From an uncultured bacterium (lineage in GTDB: Bacteria; Patescibacteriota; Minisyncoccia; Phycocordibacterales; CAIZLB01), in NCBI GenBank assembly GCA_903952785.1, contig CAJBHC010000059.1:1-11025 (forward strand): a stretch of 11,025 nucleotides of DNA. The letters run 5' to 3'. The notes beneath the pieces are model-generated. The model did no database searches. It was not told the DNA's origin and saw nothing but the letters and a program-made list of their open reading frames with translations. Both the position numbers and the translations under genes were made by a program. Of the stretch, positions 5,718 to 11,025 are shown piece after piece (position 1 is the stretch's first letter; each line of letters opens with the position of its first letter).

Positions 5718-6836
5718 ATGAATGCGAACAAGAAAATGGCCAGCTCAACAACCGACACCTCGACTCCAATCCGCCTAATTAACCCCTCATTGCAACTGAT
5801 GCAAGCCGTTCATGTTGTCGGATCAGAATATGTTCCGACCTGTGGTATTCTCGGATGCCTCTGTGAGAGCCATGACGCGGGCTATCGTTACGTGGACATG
5901 ATCCTCCCGAAAGGGTGGACTATGGAGGACGTATATATCAGACCGGAAACCTCAACTCGGTACAAAAGGAGCTACCTTGCTGCTGAATATGAGGCGATGC
6001 AGATAGCTGCTGGTTTGCCTAAAAACGCACCAGCCTGGGCCTTCACTCCTGAATCACGTCGTCTCAAGGGAAAATTCTGCCACGGTAGGGGTGTTAATGT
6101 TTCTACCTCCAGGTCTGGCCTCACGGTTGTGACCCTCATGGTGGGATGCAATCCCGACGGAGCAGAAGTTGGATATTGGAAAGAAGAGGAGATCTTCGCC
6201 ACGTCCAATGGCTGCGACAAAAAAACCAAACAGTTCCTCGAGGAGAGGAGTCAAGATAATAAGGATGAGTTTTTTGGCCGACGTCAGGAAGATGGTTTTT
6301 TGTTTGAAGAAGCTGTTAGGATGTATGAGATACCAAGGAGACTCCAATTTCCTTGGCAACTATCAGTCCTCATCAGCATCGCCGATAAAATGCGCACGGC
6401 TTCCATCGAAAAATTGTGTGAACTGATCAAGGTCGAAAGTCGCCATGAACAATCCGTGTTGTTGGATCAAATCGGCATTGCGGAATCTGTTGGCGGTGAT
6501 TTACCTCATCCCCAAATCCGTGACCTTGTAGAAAAGGCGCTGTGGATCTTCCGTGGCACCAATCTATGTGATGTCGAAGGCAAAGCCCCAATGCCAGCTG
6601 GTCCGGCGCCGTTTATTGAAGAAGACGTTGAACCGGCAGCACCGAACAGTACACTCAAGAGTGTTAGAGACCGTCTGAAAAGAAAAACCCCTAAACCCAG
6701 TGATGTGGTTAGTCCCACATCAGAGGGCGTCGGCAATCCCAAGTCAAAAGAAGGTTGGTTGCCATCAATGGGATCAGTACCGGGTATGTTTGCTATCGGT
6801 GCGTTCATGACCGAATTGATAGCTCGCAAACCCTGA
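5718..6836 (+). CDS. Unrecognised 372-residue protein, GC-rich, probably acquired
   Basis: I do not recognise a family. There is no signal peptide and no membrane helix, so it is probably cytosolic. The N-terminal part has a Cys/His cluster, C42, C47, C49 and H52 (TCGILGCLCESHD), followed by C121-H122, C144 and C166, which could bind metal. The middle (about 190-290) looks helical and charged, with LFEEAVRMYEIPRRLQFPWQ. Residues about 290-350 are Pro/Ser/Lys-rich and look disordered, and the last 20 (SVPGMFAIGAFMTELIARKP) form a mildly hydrophobic tail. Base use differs from the neighbours: sampled 60-base lines at 6001, 6481 and 6541 are 52-53 percent G+C, while lines at 8341 and 9601 are 22 percent. 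CGN and ATC codons are frequent, and it is the only gene here ending in TGA. With its own promoter, leader and terminator it forms a cassette. An ATG seven codons in is an alternative start. Confidence 0.8.
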   Translation: MNANKKMASSTTDTSTPIRLINPSLQLMQAVHVVGSEYVPTCGILGCLCESHDAGYRYVDMILPKGWTMEDVYIRPETSTRYKRSYLAAEYEAMQIAAGLPKNAPAWAFTPESRRLKGKFCHGRGVNVSTSRSGLTVVTLMVGCNPDGAEVGYWKEEEIFATSNGCDKKTKQFLEERSQDNKDEFFGRRQEDGFLFEEAVRMYEIPRRLQFPWQLSVLISIADKMRTASIEKLCELIKVESRHEQSVLLDQIGIAESVGGDLPHPQIRDLVEKALWIFRGTNLCDVEGKAPMPAGPAPFIEEDVEPAAPNSTLKSVRDRLKRKTPKPSDVVSPTSEGVGNPKSKEGWLPSMGSVPGMFAIGAFMTELIARKP

Positions 6837-6898
6837 GGCTAAAAACCATCACGGTCCGCAGTCTCCAACCCTAACCTCACTAACCCCTAACCGGAAGG

Positions 6899-6934
6899 CC
6901 TCGCCGCTTTCCGCAAGGGGGTGGTGAGGTTTTT
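6899..6934 (+). terminator. Intrinsic terminator of the GC-rich cassette
   Basis: The stem CCTCGCC (6899-6905) / GGTGAGG (6923-6929), with one G-U pair, is followed by T5 (6930-6934). The inner part can fold further as TTTCC-GCAA-GGGGG with a GNRA-type loop. Upstream, AACCTCAC (6873-6880) is a perfect complement of GTGAGGTT (6924-6931) and could compete with the terminator arm. Confidence 0.85.
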
Positions 6935-7005
6935 CTATACTTACCCCCCCCAACAATTCCTCAAAAATTATCTTTTTATTGATTTGCGTTAATTAATTGT
7001 ATTCA

Positions 7006-7014
7006 TGGTATAAT
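7006..7014 (+). promoter_or_regulatory. Extended -10 promoter of the small membrane protein pair
   Basis: TGGTATAAT with TATAAT at 7009-7014, identical to the proximal pilin 1 nonamer, 34 bases ahead of the ATG at 7049. No good -35 is present; TTGCGT at 6984-6989 has a 19-base spacer. A C8 run lies upstream at 6944-6951. Confidence 0.6.
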
Positions 7015-7048
7015 TAATGCTTATCAATTAATTTACACAAACAAATTT

Positions 7049-7198
7049 ATGTTAACAACAATCGCTGTAATCTTACTTATTCTATGGATTCTAGGTTTGG
7101 TTACAACTTACACAATTGGTGGATTCATACATATTCTTCTTGTGATCGCTGTAATTATGATTTTAGTTAGAGTGATTAGAGGAGATAAAATATTATAA
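7049..7198 (+). CDS. Lmo0937-like small membrane protein (DUF5670-type)
   Basis: A 49-residue protein beginning MLTTIAVILLILWILGLV and continuing TTYTIGGFIHILLVIAVIMI before a basic end (RVIRGDK). Two short hydrophobic helices (about 4-19 and 26-40) flank a conserved-looking turn with YTIGGFIHILL. This closely matches the pattern I know for the Lmo0937 family: M-L-x-T-I-A-V-I-L, W-x-L-G-L-V, and G-G-F-I-H-I-L-L-V-I-A. The family's function is unknown to me beyond being a tiny, widespread membrane protein often regarded as stress-associated. It is preceded by a good extended -10 promoter and followed 16 bases later by another small membrane protein, so the pair is probably co-expressed. The start is the only ATG that gives the family N-terminus. 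Confidence 0.85.
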   Translation: MLTTIAVILLILWILGLVTTYTIGGFIHILLVIAVIMILVRVIRGDKIL

Positions 7199-7214
7199 AA
7201 TAACAATTAATAAA

Positions 7215-7463
7215 ATGGCTACCGTAATAAATAATCCCGGAGACAGTAACGGGAATGATACAGGTGGTGGAGCTGGAGCTGGAGTGGTTATTGGAGCAGT
7301 GTTGGTTGTTTTGGTTTTAATCGTTGCAATCGTATTAAGCTTGCCTTACATACGTCAACAAATAAATTCCATGACCAACCAGACGCCACCAGTAATTAAT
7401 CCAACTATTAATGTGCAAATACCGGTTCCTTCAATTCCTGGAGTTGGTACCACAACAAAATAA
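7215..7463 (+). CDS. Small single-helix membrane protein, Gly-rich N-terminus and Pro-rich tail
   Basis: 82 residues, family not firmly recognised. The N-terminal 21 residues are polar and Gly-rich (NNPGDSNGNDTGGGAGAG). One strong hydrophobic helix spans about 22-43. A basic/polar juxtamembrane part (YIRQQINSMTNQ) and a Pro/Val-rich tail (NPTINVQIPVPSIPGVG) follow. The sequence beginning with a short VxNxPG motif and a single helix resembles small proteins I have seen in CPR genomes, but I cannot name a family. It lies 16 bases after the Lmo0937-like gene and before a terminator, so the two form a dicistronic unit. Topology and function are unknown. Confidence 0.75.
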   Translation: MATVINNPGDSNGNDTGGGAGAGVVIGAVLVVLVLIVAIVLSLPYIRQQINSMTNQTPPVINPTINVQIPVPSIPGVGTTTK

Positions 7464-7486
7464 CACAAGCAAATGAATCAACGATG

Positions 7487-7520
7487 TTAAAAATACACTC
7501 AAAATTGGGTGTATTTTTAG
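7487..7520 (+). terminator. Intrinsic terminator after the small-protein pair
   Basis: TAAAAATACAC (7488-7498) and GTGTATTTTTA (7509-7519) form an 11-base perfect stem around a 10-base loop. The T5 run is part of the 3' arm, and more T-rich sequence follows. The symmetrical A/T runs suggest it could act in either direction. Confidence 0.8.
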
Positions 7521-7557
7521 TTAATTTTATTCTGAAGATGGTATTTTCAGCTAGACA

Positions 7558-7626
7558 TGGTAAAATAGTAGGGTATAGACGATCTGGCAGACAAGGTCTT
7601 TGAGACCATGGTTTGGCCGTATCCTT
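7558..7626 (+). promoter_or_regulatory. Promoter and possible folded leader of the lemA operon
   Basis: TGGTAAAAT (TAAAAT at 7561-7566) is an extended -10, so transcription would begin near 7573. The following leader can fold weakly: GGTCT (7595-7599)/AGACC (7603-7607) around TTG, GGC (7586-7588)/GCC (7616-7618), and an outer GGGTAT (7571-7576)/GTATCC (7619-7624) with two G-U pairs. No riboswitch class is recognised. Confidence 0.4.
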
Positions 7627-7650
7627 CGTTTATCAATATAAAAAACAAAC

Positions 7651-8235
7651 ATGAATTTAACATATATAATATTAATAGTATTAGTCCTGGTGATTCTTTA
7701 TTTTATTGTCGTGTATAACAAATTTGTTAGACTCGGTAATAATTCAAAGGAAGCATGGTCTGATATTGAGGTTCAACTTAAAAGAAGATATGACCTTATC
7801 CCTAACTTGGTAAGTACAGTTAAGGTGTATGCTACACATGAGAATACAGCATTTGAGAAAGTTTCTAATGCTCGTGCGCAAGCGATGGGTGTTGGGTCTG
7901 TTGGAAAGGATGGACACAATGGAACACTGGAAGCAAAAGCAAAGGCGGAAGGGGAGCTTACAAATACTCTAAAGTCACTTTTTGCTGTAGCTGAGGCGTA
8001 TCCTGAACTTAAGGCAAATACAAATTTTTTGGAATTGCAAAGAGAATTATCTGATACAGAAAACAAAGTTCAAGCATCAAGAAGATTTTACAACGGAAAC
8101 GTCCGTGATCTTAATATTGCAATAGAGAGTGTTCCTTCAAATGTTGTTGCTAAAATGTTTCGTATACAAAAGATGGAACTGTTTGATTTGCCAGATAATG
8201 ATGCTGCGCAAAATGTTGTGGAGGTGAAGTTCTAG
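7651..8235 (+). CDS. lemA: LemA family protein
   Basis: A 194-residue membrane-anchored protein, the usual LemA length. One N-terminal helix (about 4-25) precedes a soluble helical domain. Family motifs are clear: YNKFVRLGNNSKEAWSDIEV, KRRYDLIPNLVSTVK, AEAYPELKANTNFLELQREL, then TENKVQASRRFYNGNVRDLN. A C-terminal LFDLPD segment is present. LemA forms a helical-bundle domain of uncertain biochemical role. It is very often encoded next to HtpX-like proteases, as here, where htpX starts 7 bases after the stop. The pair is generally thought to act at the membrane in protein quality control. The start is supported by the helix position and the promoter. There is no Shine-Dalgarno sequence, only an A-rich run. 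Confidence 0.93.
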   Translation: MNLTYIILIVLVLVILYFIVVYNKFVRLGNNSKEAWSDIEVQLKRRYDLIPNLVSTVKVYATHENTAFEKVSNARAQAMGVGSVGKDGHNGTLEAKAKAEGELTNTLKSLFAVAEAYPELKANTNFLELQRELSDTENKVQASRRFYNGNVRDLNIAIESVPSNVVAKMFRIQKMELFDLPDNDAAQNVVEVKF

Positions 8236-8242
8236 ATAAACT

Positions 8243-9142
8243 ATGGCTACTTTATATACGCATAAAAGTTCAAATATCGGAAAGACATGGCTTTTAATGG
8301 CTGTGTTTTTGGTGTTGCTGGTAGCTGTTGGATATTTTGCTAGTTTGTATTTTGGTAACGTAAATATTTTATATATTGCATTTGGTATTAGTATGTTCAT
8401 GAACGTTTTAAGTTATTGGTATTCAGACAAGATTGCACTTTCTATGGCAGGAGCAAGAGCTGTGAATATGCAAAATGCGGATGAGAGAGAAATTCATAGA
8501 ATCTTAGAAAATCTTTCAATTACAGCTGGTATTCCAAATCCCAGACTATTTATTATTAACGATCCCGCACCAAACGCATTTGCAACAGGAAGAAATAAAG
8601 AGCATGGAGCTGTTGCAGTGACAACTGGACTCCTTCAAACACTAGAGAAAAGTGAGTTAGAGGGAGTGCTTGCGCATGAGTTGGCACACATTGGAAATAG
8701 AGACACCCTGCTTGCAACAGCAGTTGTTATTTTGGTTGGCTTAGTTGTGATTGTTTCTGATATTGTCACAAGGTCTATGATTTTTGGTGGTGGTAGAGAT
8801 AGAGAAAACAATCAAGCTGGCATGGTTTTGATGATTATAGGAATTGTGTTCTTGGTTTTATCGCCAATTATAGCAACGGTAATTCAATTGGCTATTTCAA
8901 GGAAGCGTGAGTTCTTGGCGGATTCAACCGGAGCGCTCATCACAAGGTATCCTGAAGGCTTGGCGGGAGCGCTTCGTAAGATTTCTAGCTATGGCGCACC
9001 AATGACTCATGCCAACAACGCTATGGCGCACATGTATATTTCAAATCCATTTGGTGCAAAGGCTATGAAAGGGATCAGTAAAATGTTTATGACTCACCCA
9101 CCTGTGGAGGAGAGGATTAAGGCGCTTTTGAATCATGAATAG
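8243..9142 (+). CDS. htpX: M48 zinc metalloprotease HtpX
   Basis: A membrane-embedded zinc protease that degrades damaged or misfolded membrane proteins. Its 299 residues fit the HtpX group. Two N-terminal hydrophobic helices (about 16-34 and 40-60) precede the catalytic motif HELAH at 145-149 (EGVLAHELAHIGNRD) with E146 as the general base. Two more helices (about 156-172 and 193-215) follow, then the third zinc ligand E223 in SRKREFLADSTGA. The conserved ITAGIPNPRLFIINDPAPNAFATGR segment and the C-terminal THPPVEERIKAL complete the family signature. All catalytic residues are present. It is translationally close to lemA and 8 bases before the next gene, so one operon is nearly certain. Confidence 0.95.
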   Translation: MATLYTHKSSNIGKTWLLMAVFLVLLVAVGYFASLYFGNVNILYIAFGISMFMNVLSYWYSDKIALSMAGARAVNMQNADEREIHRILENLSITAGIPNPRLFIINDPAPNAFATGRNKEHGAVAVTTGLLQTLEKSELEGVLAHELAHIGNRDTLLATAVVILVGLVVIVSDIVTRSMIFGGGRDRENNQAGMVLMIIGIVFLVLSPIIATVIQLAISRKREFLADSTGALITRYPEGLAGALRKISSYGAPMTHANNAMAHMYISNPFGAKAMKGISKMFMTHPPVEERIKALLNHE

Positions 9143-9150
9143 TTAATAAT

Positions 9151-10152
9151 ATGAATGAAGAACACTTTCAGATAAAAAACATGGGGGATGCTGAGGATGT
9201 CAATAGAGACTCGTCAGATAATCAGGAGATTGTACACAGTTCTGATCCTGAGGTTGTAATAAATCCACTCGGAATTAGTGATTCAGAATCTTCAGCTGAA
9301 AGAAGATTAACCGATGGAGAAATTGATCATCTTGTTGATAACGCTGAAAGAAAAATGAAAGACAAAGCAGAGCTTGCTAAGATTAAAAGAAAGATGGGGG
9401 TTGATCCGTATGAATGCATGACTGAAATCAGAGATGTTAATCCTGAAGATTGGAGTACTGTACTGTTTGATAGATTGAAAGACCCTGCTGTGAAAGAGAA
9501 ATTTATAGCTTCAAAAGCCGAGGTCTTAAAAAGCGATAATCCATATGATGATGGGGTAGAAGATCAGCCTGAGGATATTGAAGCTAATGGTCTTCCAAAA
9601 TTTAAATTTATCAAAGAGCATGATACAAAAAAATATCATTATGATGCCATAAGGAATTATGATGATACTGTTAAGAGGGCGTCTAGATACACAACTTATG
9701 TTAATGCTTTAGAGGTGATGAAAGGTCCTGAAGCATTAGGAACCGCTAAAGAAAATGGTACAGTTTTCATTGATGCGGAAAGTGACGGCAAACCTTTAAA
9801 CTCAAGACAGAAAAGTATAATTGAATCACATGAGAAGGGTCATGTAGTTAGAACATTTAATGTAAACGTCAGGGATATTTCAAAAGGTTTTGATTTTGAT
9901 AAAATACCAAGGGATGCAAAAAGACCTTCGTACCTAAGAAATCCTGATGAGCTTGTGGAAAGAATGTCTCAACTTAAAAATTATTTCGGTTTTAGATCCG
10001 ATCAGTCTTTCAGTAGAGGGCATTTAAAATATGCCAGAGACCACTATTTAAAAGACACTGGTTTGGATAATAATATGACAGAGTTTTTTGGCACGATAAC
10101 TCCAGAAAAGGAGGATGAATTTTTAAGAATAATTAATCAGTATCCGATATAA
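9151..10152 (+). CDS. Unrecognised protein with an HEKGH putative zinc-peptidase motif
   Basis: 333 residues, with no signal peptide or membrane helix, very acidic in the first 50 positions and probably disordered there. A charged helical part (about 50-130) follows. The C-terminal half contains IIESHEKGHVVRTF with HEKGH at 227-231, which fits HExxH. About 36 residues later comes NPDELVERMSQLKNYFG (264-280), where E267 or E270 could be the third zinc ligand of a gluzincin-like site. The spacing and the DE-x2-ER-M pattern resemble several metallopeptidase folds, but I cannot name a family, so peptidase activity is inference. It lies 8 bases after htpX and 2 bases before the acetyltransferase gene. 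The absence of any membrane anchor distinguishes it from HtpX. A second in-frame ATG, 10 codons in, is a possible start. Confidence 0.8.
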   Translation: MNEEHFQIKNMGDAEDVNRDSSDNQEIVHSSDPEVVINPLGISDSESSAERRLTDGEIDHLVDNAERKMKDKAELAKIKRKMGVDPYECMTEIRDVNPEDWSTVLFDRLKDPAVKEKFIASKAEVLKSDNPYDDGVEDQPEDIEANGLPKFKFIKEHDTKKYHYDAIRNYDDTVKRASRYTTYVNALEVMKGPEALGTAKENGTVFIDAESDGKPLNSRQKSIIESHEKGHVVRTFNVNVRDISKGFDFDKIPRDAKRPSYLRNPDELVERMSQLKNYFGFRSDQSFSRGHLKYARDHYLKDTGLDNNMTEFFGTITPEKEDEFLRIINQYPI

Positions 10153-10154
10153 AT

Positions 10155-10685
10155 ATGAGTTCAAATATAACTATACAAAAAGCAATACCTGAGGACGCGC
10201 AGGGGATTGGCGAAGTGTTTTATAAGACATGGCTTGCAACTTATCCAAACAAAGAATTTGGAGTTACAACAGAAGATGTCGATTTCATTTTTAAGGATAT
10301 AAAGAAAGCTGATGGAAGTAAGTATGCGAGTCTGCCAGACAATACCGTCTATTTTACTACGAAGGAAAATGGTCATGTTGTTGGTGTTTGTAAATTAGTT
10401 AAGCGTGACGATATAAATGAATTAAAATCAATTTACGTTTTACCAGAATACCAAGGAAGGGGAATTGGCAAAATGTTTTGGGCAGAGGCACTTAAGTTTT
10501 TCGATTCAATGAATGACACTATTGTTAAGGTTGTTACATATAATAAAGACGCGATTGAATTTTATAAGAAATTAGGCTTTAAGGATACCGGAAAGATTAT
10601 TTATGATGAAACCTTCAGAATGCAAAGTGGAGTAATTCCGCCAGAGACGGAAATGGTCATCCCGGCAAACAATCCTGCGGCGTAG
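10155..10685 (+). CDS. GNAT family N-acetyltransferase
   Basis: A 176-residue acetyl-CoA-dependent acetyltransferase. Early strand ITIQKAIPEDAQGIGEVF is typical of GNAT starts. Motif A reads LKSIYVLPEYQGRGIGKMFW with the pyrophosphate-binding Q100-G-R-G-I-G105. Motif B is the AIEFYKKLGFKDTGK segment, which includes the usual Tyr. The last 20 residues form a Pro-rich tail outside the fold (VIPPETEMVIPANNPAA). The substrate cannot be read from sequence; small molecules, protein N-termini and ribosomal proteins are all possible. It starts 2 bases after the preceding stop, which makes it the last gene of the lemA operon. No hairpin terminator with a T-tract is visible before the tRNA. Confidence 0.9.
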   Translation: MSSNITIQKAIPEDAQGIGEVFYKTWLATYPNKEFGVTTEDVDFIFKDIKKADGSKYASLPDNTVYFTTKENGHVVGVCKLVKRDDINELKSIYVLPEYQGRGIGKMFWAEALKFFDSMNDTIVKVVTYNKDAIEFYKKLGFKDTGKIIYDETFRMQSGVIPPETEMVIPANNPAA

Positions 10686-10735
10686 ATAGCGGACTGTAGG
10701 CAAAAATATTTAAAATATGATAGAGTAATTGTAAC

Positions 10736-10894
<159 letters not shown>

Positions 10895-10896
10895 AA

Positions 10897-10952
10897 GGTT
10901 TTCCCATATTTTTGAGAAGTGAGCGTAGCGAACTTTGAAAAAATGGGAAACC
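10897..10952 (+). other. Long imperfect hairpin downstream of the tRNA
   Basis: GGTTT, CCCAT and TTTTT on the left (10897-10913, with single bulges at 10902 and 10908) pair with AAAAA, ATGGG and AAACC on the right (10938-10952). AAGT/ACTT pair near the tip. About 20 pairs can form around a loop containing the repeated GCGTAGCG motif. It is not followed by a T-tract. Nothing further is recognised from 10953 to 11025, apart from an ATG at 11008 too close to the edge to judge. Confidence 0.55.
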
Positions 10953-11025
10953 TGTACTGAAGCTGTAAGTTTCGAAAAACGTACTCGCGGTCAAAGCCCC
11001 GCAGCAAATGAAATGTATCCCAATG

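Noticed and set aside
6054..6359. Open frames on both strands inside the GC-rich gene (also 6169-6426 and 6506-6829)
   Set aside because: Higher G+C makes stop codons rarer in all frames. These frames are short, nested and lack start context, while the 372-codon frame spans promoter to terminator.
11008..11025. ATG at 11008 opening a frame to the window edge (MKCIPM)
   Set aside because: Six codons cannot support a gene call; it may or may not be the start of the next gene.

Overview
The window looks like part of a Candidate Phyla Radiation (Patescibacteria, probably Parcubacteria/Paceibacteria-type) genome. This is inferred from the gene style, not from a marker gene. The DNA is AT-rich, genes are short and tightly packed on one strand, and the type IV pilus set is compact with tandem FTLIELL pilins. 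A Lmo0937-like micro-protein and a lemA-htpX pair are present. None of the 13 starts has a clear Shine-Dalgarno sequence; starts are preceded by A-rich tracts, and most promoters look like extended -10 (TGnTATAAT) types. TGA does not occur inside the frames, so the standard bacterial code applies.

Region 1 (1-5404) is a type IV pilus locus. It holds the last codons of a probable PilB-type ATPase, a stand-alone CheY-like receiver protein behind its own promoter with an operator-like inverted repeat, pilT, pilC, two tandemly duplicated pilins each with its own promoter, a strong terminator, and the prepilin peptidase pilD. The ATPases, the platform protein PilC, the pilins and PilD would together make and retract a pilus used for attachment, motility or DNA uptake.

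Region 2 (5405-6935) is a self-contained cassette that does not look native. It has a near-consensus TTGACA/TATAAT promoter, a leader of about 210 bases with a long hairpin and a nested multi-stem domain, a 372-codon unrecognised gene visibly richer in G+C (and the only one here ending in TGA), and its own terminator. This is the best candidate for something undescribed.

Region 3 (6936-7520) encodes two very small membrane proteins behind one promoter: a Lmo0937-like protein of 49 residues and an 82-residue Gly-rich, one-helix protein, followed by a terminator.

Region 4 (7521-10685) is a four-gene operon: lemA, htpX, an unrecognised 333-residue protein with an HEKGH zinc-peptidase-like motif, and a GNAT acetyltransferase, with gaps of 2-8 bases. 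A membrane quality-control or envelope-stress role is plausible for the first two.

Region 5 (10686-11025) holds tRNA-Ser(GGA) followed by unusual DNA: a split inverted copy of the tRNA 3' end, two more hairpins and a repeated 16-base motif. No protein gene is supported there.
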